Below, one piece after another: positions 11,104-17,450 of a stretch of DNA of 21,762 nucleotides (positions are counted from its first letter, which is position 1; each line of letters begins with the position of its first letter). The translations under genes were made by a program, and so were the position numbers. The stretch spans positions 1-21,762 of IMG/VR virus record IMGVR_UViG_3300021963_000744; one strand, given 5' to 3'. The DNA comes from a virus. The notes beneath the pieces were generated by a model. That model ran no database searches, had not been told where the DNA came from, and worked only from the letters and a program-made list of their open reading frames with translations.

Positions 11104-11502
11104 CATAAATGCTTCCAACCCCTGCGGTTTTCCAAAACTATAATCATAGGTTAATGCATCAGCACAGACATAATGAGGATGGTCTATAGAAACTCCAAGA
11201 CGTTCACACATTTCTTTATGATTGTCTCCCATTAGTTCAACTGCATACAACATCTCATTTAAGACGTGATCTTCTGTGTGATAGTTTAGAAGTTTGGTTT
11301 TGAGTGTAATCAGAAAGTTGCCATTGCCTGCGGAATTATCAAGAAAGGTGGAGTTGGGATTTTTTAGAACTTCTTCTGGAATTTCATCAATCATCTGTTG
11401 ACATAATTCTAGAGGCGTAAAAACTTCACCTGTAGAATCAATTCTTTCATCAGATCTTTCAATATCAGAACCTAAAATTTGATTATGCCTGTTCTTTTTC
11501 AC
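11092..11502 (-). CDS. truncated N6-adenine methylase fragment with SAM-binding motif (136 aa)
   Basis: The start at 11502 is GTG, overlapping the preceding gene by 20 bases. GEVFTP at 25-30 and FLDNSAGNGNFL at 53-64 match the N-terminal signature and motif I (DPACGSGNFL type) of HsdM/Eco57I-like amino-methyltransferases. YAVELMGDN is likely motif II and VCADALTYDYS motif III. The NPPY motif IV that should follow is absent: the protein ends AFMMGP, with the last residues and TGA encoded by a dispersed element. It is therefore a 3'-truncated gene, or one half of a split enzyme together with 11483-12496. Confidence 0.8.
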   Translation of the reverse strand: MKKNRHNQILGSDIERSDERIDSTGEVFTPLELCQQMIDEIPEEVLKNPNSTFLDNSAGNGNFLITLKTKLLNYHTEDHVLNEMLYAVELMGDNHKEMCERLGVSIDHPHYVCADALTYDYSFGKPQGLEAFMMGP

Positions 11503-12496
11503 AGTTGGGATTAAATGGAGATGGAATCTTTTTGAACAAATCTTTGGTGGGATGAAAAGAAGTCATATTCATCTTAACGATTTTTTTAACCTCATCGGAC
11601 ATAAGGTAATCTCTGAGAATAACTGCTTCCTCGTTGGTATTAGTTTTTAGAAACACAACGCTGAAAGTAACAGATGCTTCATAGGGTTTGATCATAATTT
11701 TACCCAATCCACCCCATTCTGCTGCCATATTCATAATGACACCGTGTTGATTGCGACCAGTTTCTTCTAAACCAGGTTCAATGTACCTAATTTTTGGCGT
11801 TTCTTCAGATCCAAGAATTTCAACAACAGGAACTCCGCCAGAATAATCTTTAATTGCATTTCTATACAGATTTCCGTTAAAGTACATATGCGCCATATTA
11901 TTAGGAACTTCTTCAATAAAATCAGGATTGTCTAATTTTACCAAGTCTTTTTCTGTCAAATTTTTTTCAATAACTGTACCATCCTTGTATGTAATTTTAC
12001 AAGGACCTTTATAATTTCTATCCCAGGTTACAATACAAGTTTGTGTATTTTGAATAGTTGGAAAAGTTTCTGCAGAAAGATATTTAATTGAAACTAGGTT
12101 GTTAGAACTAAACAGTTTTTTTCTAAAGTTAGAAGAGGGTTTCATAAAATGCTTTGCTCTAATAATTAGAGAAACCCTGTCAGATATTTCCATACTCCGT
12201 TTAAAGAAGTCAGAATCCAAATTGTTAGAGCAACCACCCGTATTAGCACCACTAACTTTAGAGCGATCAGAGTAAGGAGGATTTCCAACAGTAACAAATC
12301 GCATATTTTTATCTACAATATTTTTATTTTCAAGTTCTTGAAAGTCTGTGATGATATTTATTTTAGCATCAATCTGATTGATTGTATAGATGTGCCTAGG
12401 GTCATTTTCCCAAACCCAGATGTTTTCGGGAGAATATTTTTTAAGAGCACTCATAGAATGAGTTCCCTTAGGGTCGCCAACAATCACAAGATTCAT
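11483..12496 (-). CDS. Eco57I-like DNA methylase/specificity protein with NPPY motif (337 aa)
   Basis: The segment VTVGNPPYSD (NPPY at 72-75) is motif IV of N6-adenine or N4-cytosine DNA methyltransferases. Ahead of it, LVIVGDPKGTHS (3-14) and WVWENDPRHI (27-36) may be degenerate motifs I and II. After it, VSLIIRAKHFM and the C-terminal region (GNLYRNAIKDYSGGVPVVEI, then EEAVILRDYLMSDEVKKIV) resemble the target-recognition part of Eco57I/type ISP-like enzymes. It is ATGA-coupled to the helicase at 12493-14619 and precedes the SAM-motif fragment at 11092-11502. Whether it is active alone or needs that fragment is unresolved. The segment looks more A+T-rich than the flanks. Confidence 0.82.
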   Translation of the reverse strand: MNLVIVGDPKGTHSMSALKKYSPENIWVWENDPRHIYTINQIDAKINIITDFQELENKNIVDKNMRFVTVGNPPYSDRSKVSGANTGGCSNNLDSDFFKRSMEISDRVSLIIRAKHFMKPSSNFRKKLFSSNNLVSIKYLSAETFPTIQNTQTCIVTWDRNYKGPCKITYKDGTVIEKNLTEKDLVKLDNPDFIEEVPNNMAHMYFNGNLYRNAIKDYSGGVPVVEILGSEETPKIRYIEPGLEETGRNQHGVIMNMAAEWGGLGKIMIKPYEASVTFSVVFLKTNTNEEAVILRDYLMSDEVKKIVKMNMTSFHPTKDLFKKIPSPFNPNCEKEQA

Positions 12497-14619
12497 ACAT
12501 TAAGCATTTCTTCAAACAATTCTACTGGAATTCCTTGCTGTGTCTGTGCAGACCTGGACAGTTTATCAAGTGTCATAATCTTATCGTTTTGTATAGAATG
12601 TTGCACATCAACATATGCTTTACTGATTCGAGTGCTTAATGATTTGCGATTGATAATACCATAGTCCAATGCCATCCGCAAAATATTTTCATCATCAAGA
12701 GTTACTGGTTGATAATGTCCAGATTCAAGAACAGAATCGATGTTATTCATAGATTCGCCAGAATTGATAGCGTGAAAAAGAACAAGAGGAACTCTCTCTA
12801 AAATTGCTTGAATGGTTTCAATCTTTTGATAGATTTCGTCCTTAGCAGATTTTTCCAGTTCATTTACTCGTTTCTTGTTGCTTTTGCCGTTAGAGTTATT
12901 ATCATTCAGTTGAACAGATTTTGCAATGTTAGAGTTAGTCGCTGCAAGACTTAAGTTGAAATCAAATTCACGAAGTTTGCTGTAATCAAGAGAGGTAACA
13001 AGACCAGATACAAGGCGGATGGCATTGCCAACATCTGCTGCAAGAATTTCATTCACTTTTTCCACAGAAAGAGTTTCAAATCCTTGATTCCATTCACTAA
13101 TGGCAATATAATCCGTAAAATCATATTCTGCAACTTCAGGTGAAGTATCGCAAGCAGCAACAAATGTCTGCCGAAGTGATTCTAAACAACGTTGTGGGCA
13201 AAAGTCAATCACGGTCCAATCTTCATCAGAAGAACCACCACGGAAAGCAAATTGTGTCCAGAATTCAATGCTACTGCCTTCTGCACAGTTGATAATAGTA
13301 TCAATTTCAGAAGCAGTTACGCCAAGAACATTAGCGGTGCGTGTCAGAATACAAGAACCGTTAGGATTTTGTTTAATATGCGTGTTGATATCCTCCGCAT
13401 CGTTATCAGTGTCTCCAGTAACAACAAGAGGAGCAAATCGTGTGCCTTTCATATACTTACTGATAGCGTGACAGGCAGCAACAGAAGGCAACGTCATATA
13501 AAGATGCGTTGAGTCCTTCAACAGACGATGTTGGGGTCGAAGAGTACGTTGAGTTTCGAAATGATTAGTAACAAAGTCCTGAACCAAAGAAGGTTCAACA
13601 AAATTGCCTTCATCATCAACCCGAAACAGATTCTTCATTGCATCGGGGTCATCTCCGAAGAGTGATTGATACTTTTCAGAATCATATTTTGCAAGAACAA
13701 CCTTCATAGAGGGGCGATTAATTAAACCACGCTTCTTATCAAGTTGTTCTTCGTAGTAAGAATAAATGTAACGGTTTGAATTACTGAAATCCCACACCAT
13801 CTTGTATGCAGTTCCAGTTACATACAGAACCTTACAATCGCAAGAATTCTGAAGTTCAATCCACTGTTTTGAGCCATATCCAATGTGTGCTTCATCATAA
13901 ACGATAAGGTCAACATTGCAGGGAAGATTCTTAAGTTTACGACTTTGAATACAACCCCAAAGAATCAGTTGTTTATCAGTATTCAGATACTTCGCAATCT
14001 CTTGATCATAATTTTTTTTATTCAAGTCAATGAAGACCAGATTTTCAAAGTTTTTAAGATTAGAATCTTCACGCCAAGATTGTTCTGGAGACTTGTATCG
14101 GGAAACAACAAGTGTTACCTTGACACCACTTTCTACAATAGCAGTAAGTACCATCGTAGATTTACCAGCACGACACTTTGCAAACAGCAGAAATTCTTTC
14201 CACTGCTCCCAAGTTGACATAATTTTGGTGACAAACTCTTTCTGATGTTTAAAGAGTTCGCGGGTTTCTGCAATTTTACTTACAGACTGAGAACCTTGAT
14301 ACTGTTCTAGTTCATATGCAGCATCTTCTACAGTGATATAAAACCATTCACGGTCTTTATCATCACGGGTTTTCTTGTAACCACTTTTCAAAAGATATTT
14401 GTGAAACTCTTTATCACCAAAAGTGGTTTCAAATACTCCTTTGGTGATAAGTTGCTGAGGATTAGAAGTTGTATCTTGCTGATTGATACGTTCTTCTGCT
14501 TCTTCTTGTTGCGTGTCTCCAATCTTAAGCATTGGGATACGACCAAGTTCAACTTGGTCCTCGTAATGTGCTTGAGTGGAATAGAAGTATATTTTCTTTT
14601 TGATGGTTTCCATAACCAT
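12493..14619 (-). CDS. GIY-YIG/T5orf172-like domain fused to SF2 helicase, restriction-enzyme-like (708 aa)
   Basis: The start at 14619 (MVMETIKKKIYFYSTQ) replaces an upstream start at 14667 whose extra residues translate the dispersed element. Residues about 8-95 fit the T5orf172/GIY-YIG pattern: IYFYS, MLKIGDT (30-36), R44, the likely catalytic Glu in DKEFHKYL (E71), and EWFY (91-94). A helicase follows: Walker A-like CRAGKST (149-155), DEAH at 242-245, TGTA at 268-271, and a motif VI-like stretch (FWTQFAFRGG). The fusion, plus the adjacent methylase genes, suggests a type I/III- or ISP-like restriction or DNA-processing subunit. It could instead be a phage helicase with an accessory domain. 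Confidence 0.88.
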   Translation of the reverse strand: MVMETIKKKIYFYSTQAHYEDQVELGRIPMLKIGDTQQEEAEERINQQDTTSNPQQLITKGVFETTFGDKEFHKYLLKSGYKKTRDDKDREWFYITVEDAAYELEQYQGSQSVSKIAETRELFKHQKEFVTKIMSTWEQWKEFLLFAKCRAGKSTMVLTAIVESGVKVTLVVSRYKSPEQSWREDSNLKNFENLVFIDLNKKNYDQEIAKYLNTDKQLILWGCIQSRKLKNLPCNVDLIVYDEAHIGYGSKQWIELQNSCDCKVLYVTGTAYKMVWDFSNSNRYIYSYYEEQLDKKRGLINRPSMKVVLAKYDSEKYQSLFGDDPDAMKNLFRVDDEGNFVEPSLVQDFVTNHFETQRTLRPQHRLLKDSTHLYMTLPSVAACHAISKYMKGTRFAPLVVTGDTDNDAEDINTHIKQNPNGSCILTRTANVLGVTASEIDTIINCAEGSSIEFWTQFAFRGGSSDEDWTVIDFCPQRCLESLRQTFVAACDTSPEVAEYDFTDYIAISEWNQGFETLSVEKVNEILAADVGNAIRLVSGLVTSLDYSKLREFDFNLSLAATNSNIAKSVQLNDNNSNGKSNKKRVNELEKSAKDEIYQKIETIQAILERVPLVLFHAINSGESMNNIDSVLESGHYQPVTLDDENILRMALDYGIINRKSLSTRISKAYVDVQHSIQNDKIMTLDKLSRSAQTQQGIPVELFEEMLNV

Positions 14620-14634
14620 TTTGGAGCGATTATG

Positions 14635-14662
14635 TAATAGGAACACTTTTAGGGGCCCAATT
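14635..14662 (-). repeat. dispersed intergenic element, copy 10 (degenerate)
   Basis: This is the most diverged copy: AATTGGGCCC, CTAAAAGTGTTCC, TATTAC. It lies between the secreted protein (whose TAA overlaps it at 14661) and the helicase fusion gene, and marks the right-hand limit of the element in the window. The CCC-to-TCC change still allows a G-U pair with GGG. Confidence 0.88.
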
Positions 14663-15134
14663 AGCAACTATAGAGCAATGCACCAAGACCAGCACCAAAA
14701 AGTGTCCAACCATTACTATTTGTACCATAGTTATTCCAACCACCAGAATAACTACCACGATTATAGTTTCGATAATAACTTCCACCATAATTGTAACTAT
14801 TACCAGTCAGAGCAGATGCGAGACCAGCACCCAATGCAGCCCCAGCAGTGGGATTACAAATCCTCTGACGATAACGTGGTTGTTCAATAGGAACTGCAAC
14901 AGGAGATTGATACACATTACCGTCATTCGGACGATAATAAGTTCCAGTTCCGCACTGAACATTGTACCGTTGAGTTCTCACACTCCCAGAAATATAATTT
15001 CCACTTCTATCATAATATCCAGGTATGTAGTTTTCCTGAATATTGGTACAAACAGAATAGATGTTAGTTTGCTGTGCAAATGCAGGGATAGGTGCTGCAA
15101 GAACTGATGCAAGCAAAACTGCCTTAAGTTTCAT
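14661..15134 (-). CDS. secreted glycine-rich protein with signal peptide (157 aa)
   Basis: The start at 15134 (MKLKAVLLASVLAAPIPAFA, then QQ) gives a classic Sec signal peptide with cleavage after AFA; an upstream start at 15188 lies before the promoter and is excluded. The mature part is Tyr/Asn/Gly-rich, with a glycine-zipper-like segment at about residues 102-114 (AGAALGAGLASALTG) and a second near the end (LFGAGLGALLYSC). There are four to five Cys residues. This looks like a periplasmic or outer-membrane protein, unusual in a phage, and may be host-derived. A role in superinfection exclusion is only a guess. It has its own early promoter. Confidence 0.8.
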   Translation of the reverse strand: MKLKAVLLASVLAAPIPAFAQQTNIYSVCTNIQENYIPGYYDRSGNYISGSVRTQRYNVQCGTGTYYRPNDGNVYQSPVAVPIEQPRYRQRICNPTAGAALGAGLASALTGNSYNYGGSYYRNYNRGSYSGGWNNYGTNSNGWTLFGAGLGALLYSC

Positions 15135-15155
15135 TTGGGGTTTAACTCTAAAGTC

Positions 15156-15184
15156 ATTATATATGAAAAAAGGGTACTTGTCCA
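15156..15184 (-). promoter_or_regulatory. sigma70-type early promoter
   Basis: On the minus strand a TGGACA -35 box (15184-15179, five of six) and a perfect TATAAT -10 (15161-15156) are separated by exactly 17 bases. Initiation near 15149 gives a leader of about 15 bases to the ATG at 15134. The -35 lies within the loop and stem of the terminator at 15166-15192. Confidence 0.75.
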
Positions 15185-15192
15185 GCACCCTT
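15166..15192 (-). terminator. factor-independent terminator overlapping the early promoter
   Basis: AAGGGTGC pairs with GTACCCTT (one G-U pair, seven-base loop) and is followed by a run of T (15171-15166) in the minus direction. It lies 12 bases after the stop of the 54-aa gene at 15204 and should end the transcript of the right-hand gene block. Confidence 0.85.
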
Positions 15193-15203
15193 AGGACACT
15201 TAT

Positions 15204-15368
15204 TCAACCGCCCTTTTCTCTCAAACTTCGCACCAAGTATGCAGTGAACTCTTCTAGTTTTTCGGGTACAACAGACTGTGGGCGTTGATTGATTGCATTT
15301 TTAAGTGCAGACATTTCATTCCACTCCGCATCAGTAAGTTTATCGTTTTTTCCTGATGAAAGCGTCAT
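15204..15368 (-). CDS. small helical hypothetical protein (54 aa)
   Basis: It begins MTLSSGKNDKLTDAEWNEMS and is helical, with LEEFTAYLVRSLREKGG at the C-terminus. A GGGAG ribosome-binding site lies about eight bases before the ATG. A 90-base gap with an inverted repeat precedes it, and the terminator at 15166-15192 follows. Function unknown. Confidence 0.75.
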   Translation of the reverse strand: MTLSSGKNDKLTDAEWNEMSALKNAINQRPQSVVPEKLEEFTAYLVRSLREKGG

Positions 15369-15389
15369 GGTTTTACTCCCGAATACCCA

Positions 15390-15413
15390 GATATGTTAGC
15401 ATATCAACATATC
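15390..15413 (-). promoter_or_regulatory. 8-bp inverted repeat (operator-like or leader hairpin)
   Basis: GATATGTT (15390-15397) and AACATATC (15406-15413) form a perfect 8-bp inverted repeat around an eight-base spacer (AGCATATC) that itself repeats the ATATC half. It lies between the 76-aa and 54-aa genes, about 21 bases before the ATG at 15368. It could be a repressor site or a leader hairpin. No convincing -35/-10 pair was found beside it. Confidence 0.5.
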
Positions 15414-15458
15414 ATTATCTATAAACTTAATAATTTCTTCGGGATTGCTTTACGGTTC

Positions 15459-15689
15459 TTAATCTTCATCATTAAAGAAAGAACCAAAACCACCACGACT
15501 ACCTGGTTTTCTGTTTTCCAGCATATCCATAATCTCTTCAAACTTCTTACATTGTTCCATATCAAGAAGAAGTTTAGATAGTTGTTGAATCACCAGTGGT
15601 TTTTCATTAACTGAAGCAGACTTAATTGCAGCACGAAGATGTGATTCTGCTTCAAGGAGATGTTCTAGGGTTTGTTGTGACAGTGCCAT
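15459..15689 (-). CDS. helical protein with acidic Gly-rich tail (76 aa)
   Basis: It begins MALSQQTLEHLLEAESHLRA and is helical for about 55 residues (IQQLSKLLLDMEQCKKFEEI), ending in a flexible Gly/Phe tail with acidic residues (GGFGSFFNDED). An acidic, aromatic C-terminal tail resembles those of single-stranded-DNA-binding or regulatory proteins, but no domain supports that. It overlaps the preceding gene by 38 bases. Confidence 0.75.
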   Translation of the reverse strand: MALSQQTLEHLLEAESHLRAAIKSASVNEKPLVIQQLSKLLLDMEQCKKFEEIMDMLENRKPGSRGGFGSFFNDED

Positions 15690-15912
15690 TTTTAAGTAAA
15701 TTGTGATAATAAAGGACTTCAGGATTTTCTAGATCTTTACATCTAGGATAGAAGATGCCGTCACGATAACACGCAGCTTCTGGATTTGGTTTAGCATATT
15801 GTAGCACAGAAGCGCGTGGTTGTCTAAAGTTGCAAAGTTCTCCTTGTTTGGTCATAAAGTTTTCAAAACACAGACCAGCAACAAAAGGAGCAAGGAACTG
15901 AAGTGTATACAT
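15652..15912 (-). CDS. hypothetical protein with hydrophobic N-terminus (86 aa)
   Basis: The ATG at 15912 shares TGATG with the preceding stop. The N-terminus (MYTLQFLAPFVAGLCFENFM) is hydrophobic, and the rest has three more Cys (LCNF, ACYR, RCKD), suggesting an exported, disulfide-bonded small protein or one anchored by its N-terminus. No cleavage site is clear. Function unknown. Confidence 0.7.
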   Translation of the reverse strand: MYTLQFLAPFVAGLCFENFMTKQGELCNFRQPRASVLQYAKPNPEAACYRDGIFYPRCKDLENPEVLYYHNLLKNGTVTTNPRTSP

Positions 15913-16412
15913 CAAACTTTACGCAACAGATAAGAACCATCACCTTGTTCAACCCATTCAACAGTATCACCTTCTTTAAGGTTTGCTGCCTCTAACAAAT
16001 CATCAGGGAACTGAACATAACATTCACCAGACAAACTATCAAGTTGGACAGGAAGTTGCCACCTTACAACTTTATCCTCTTGGGGAAGTGGTGTCCACTC
16101 ATATCCTTTTTCTTCAAGGGATTGTCTTACTTCATCATCAACACCTTCCCAGAAATCATTCCAGGCACCCTTACATTCTGGAGATGGGTCATCTTTATCG
16201 CAAGAAAGCATAGATTTATCTGCAACAGGACGATGCCCACTTAAAAGTTCAAGAAGTCCATAAGCACGACTTACTTGTTCTCGGTGATAATTATAATTTT
16301 CACGAACTGCTTCACGAATAGTTGAATAGATTTCGTGAGGTGATGCATCACTACTCATAGCATCGTGCATCCACTCTTCAAGTTTTTCAAGCGAATACTT
16401 CTTGTAGTCCAT
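15912..16412 (-). CDS. protein with C-terminal AbrB/SpoVT-like fold (166 aa)
   Basis: The start at 16412 (MDYKKYSLEKLEEWMHDAMS) is preferred to one at 16445 that lies inside the zinc-ribbon gene. The helical N-terminal domain (residues 1-60) resembles a conserved cyanophage family. The C-terminal 45 residues (YVQFPDDLLEAANLKEGDTV, then EWVEQGDGSYLLRKV) show the swapped-hairpin pattern of AbrB-like DNA-binding domains: a strand with FPDDLL, KEGDTVEW, and a closing strand. A transcriptional or toxin-antitoxin-type regulator is possible, but in cyanophages the family is hypothetical. Confidence 0.8.
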   Translation of the reverse strand: MDYKKYSLEKLEEWMHDAMSSDASPHEIYSTIREAVRENYNYHREQVSRAYGLLELLSGHRPVADKSMLSCDKDDPSPECKGAWNDFWEGVDDEVRQSLEEKGYEWTPLPQEDKVVRWQLPVQLDSLSGECYVQFPDDLLEAANLKEGDTVEWVEQGDGSYLLRKV

Positions 16413-16414
16413 AA

Positions 16415-16540
16415 TCAGTCTTCTCTGGGTTTGGGTTTGTTGCACTCATTGCAGTAGAAAGACAACCCACTGCGAAAGTATTTTACACGCTGGTAGTGTT
16501 GTTCGTCAAGTGGTTTGGTTTCACCACATTTACTACATAT
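16415..16540 (-). CDS. zinc-ribbon protein lacking a standard start codon (41 aa visible)
   Basis: From 16540 the frame reads ICSKCGETKPLDEQHYQR, then FYCNECNKPKPRED: two CxxC knuckles 25-26 residues apart, typical of a small zinc ribbon. The codon where a Met would be expected is ATA. The nearest in-frame ATG is 162 bases upstream at 16702, inside the 57-aa gene in another frame, and the residues in between look like shadow translation. Initiation at ATA, a mutated start, or a frameshift in the six-A run are the options. It overlaps the stop of the 57-aa gene. Confidence 0.55.
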   Translation of the reverse strand: MCSKCGETKPLDEQHYQRVKYFRSGLSFYCNECNKPKPRED

Positions 16541-16706
16541 CCTTTCCGTATTGCTTTTTTGCTCGTTTGAGTTCTTTAAGTTCTGCTTTGATTTCTTTGT
16601 AAGCAGAGATAGAATCAATCTTCCCACCCAATTCAAGTGCAATGATGATGTCAACTCTTGTGCCGAAATGAGCAAGGGCTTTTTCAAAGTCATCAAGTTC
16701 ATACAT
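16533..16706 (-). CDS. small conserved helical hypothetical protein (57 aa)
   Basis: It begins MYELDDFEKALAHFGTRVDI and continues IIALELGGKIDS, then a basic helix (EIKAELKELKRAKKQYGKDM). It resembles a small cyanomyovirus hypothetical. I prefer this frame to the overlapping 95-aa frame because the composition here is protein-like throughout. It overlaps the coiled-coil gene by eight bases and the zinc-ribbon frame at its end. Confidence 0.75.
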   Translation of the reverse strand: MYELDDFEKALAHFGTRVDIIIALELGGKIDSISAYKEIKAELKELKRAKKQYGKDM

Positions 16707-16926
16707 CTTTGTTATTCCAATTTTCTAAAGTCAGTATATCTATACGGGCATCAATAGCATCAATGGAATTTGATAGTTCATAAAAACAATTTGAATTTTC
16801 TACGTTCTCTTCTTCTAAATGCCGAATACGTTCTTCTAACTCTGCAATCTTTGCATACAAATCAATATCTTCTACAATCGGTTTTCGTGATGGTGAAAAA
16901 TACCAGTTAATGAATTTTCCAATCAT
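16699..16926 (-). CDS. small membrane-proximal coiled-coil protein (75 aa)
   Basis: A GGAGAG ribosome-binding site about six bases upstream supports the ATG at 16926 (MIGKFINWYFSPSRKP) over a TTG at 16941. The N-terminal aromatic helix could bind membrane. Residues about 25-45 (KIAELEERIRHLEEENVENS) form a clear coiled coil, followed by IDAIDARIDILTLENW. Function unknown. Confidence 0.75.
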   Translation of the reverse strand: MIGKFINWYFSPSRKPIVEDIDLYAKIAELEERIRHLEEENVENSNCFYELSNSIDAIDARIDILTLENWNNKDV

Positions 16927-17096
16927 AATATTTCTCTCCAAAATTGGTCACCTAATTGTAGTGCTAATGAGACTGTTGTATGCTCTCTTGCGTGTCGTTC
17001 AAGATCTTTTTCCTTAAAGTAAATATTAGACCTTTCTACAGCACACTTAAAGATATTAGCCCACATTTGTTGTTTAGGCGTTAGTCTCATTTTCAT
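16923..17096 (-). CDS. small basic hypothetical protein (57 aa)
   Basis: It begins MKMRLTPKQQMWANIFKCAV and is helical and basic (YFKEKDLERHAREH), ending DQFWREIL. It overlaps its upstream gene by 23 bases and the downstream coiled-coil gene by ATGA. The second ATG at 17090 is an alternative. Function unknown. Confidence 0.7.
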   Translation of the reverse strand: MKMRLTPKQQMWANIFKCAVERSNIYFKEKDLERHAREHTTVSLALQLGDQFWREIL

Positions 17097-17241
17097 TTTT
17101 CAAGTCAGGATGTGGAGCATAAAGAGGTCCTTGATAATTACCAGCAAACTTACGATATTCTGAAAGAGCAGTAAGAACTTCTGGTGTTTCTTGCCAGTTC
17201 CATTCGTTACCGTTTTTATCTACAAATGTGCGTAGGGTCAT
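17074..17241 (-). CDS. small hypothetical protein (55 aa)
   Basis: It begins MTLRTFVDKNGNEWNWQETP, a strand-turn-strand pattern, then EVLTALSEYRKFAGNYQGPL and a polar end. It is ATGA-coupled to 17238-17450. It resembles a short cyanophage hypothetical (FVDKNGNEWxWxETPE). Function unknown. Confidence 0.72.
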   Translation of the reverse strand: MTLRTFVDKNGNEWNWQETPEVLTALSEYRKFAGNYQGPLYAPHPDLKNENETNA

Positions 17242-17450
17242 AATTTTCCTTCAACAGTTGAACTATAAGTTTTTTCTTCAGATTTGTCAAATCCTTCTTG
17301 CAATCCTTTCATATACCAACGTGTAGCAGTAACACATTGATCTTCAGTTAGTGATGTAATCAACCCCTTTCCTTCTTTATCTGTAGAATACCACAGTCCA
17401 TATTTCCTTTGTTCCACATAGAAACAATCATCGTACAGTTGTTTTTCCAT
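17238..17450 (-). CDS. small hypothetical protein (70 aa)
   Basis: It begins MEKQLYDDCFYVEQRKYGLW and appears to be an antiparallel sheet followed by a helix (QCVTATRWYMKGLQEGFDK). It overlaps the preceding 54-aa gene by 23 bases. No domain recognised. Confidence 0.75.
   Translation of the reverse strand: MEKQLYDDCFYVEQRKYGLWYSTDKEGKGLITSLTEDQCVTATRWYMKGLQEGFDKSEEKTYSSTVEGKL

Noticed and set aside
11483-11502. Programmed -1 frameshift at the GAAAAAG run joining the two methylase genes.
   Set aside because: The second frame is +1 relative to the first, so a -1 shift would not join them. GTG initiation with overlap is simpler, though an indel in the A run cannot be excluded.
907-14662. Regularly repeated 30-mers as a CRISPR array.
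   Set aside because: Copies are separated by 0.25 to 3.5 kb containing genes, not by uniform spacers.
14620-14667. Extended N-terminus of the helicase fusion from a start at 14667.
   Set aside because: Those 16 residues are a translation of the dispersed element; the first natural start is the ATG at 14619.
16533-16706. A dnaX-like -1 slippery heptamer (A AAA AAG) fusing the 57-aa gene to the zinc ribbon.
   Set aside because: The heptamer is in the right phase, but a -1 shift leads into a non-zinc frame; the ribbon lies in the +1 frame.
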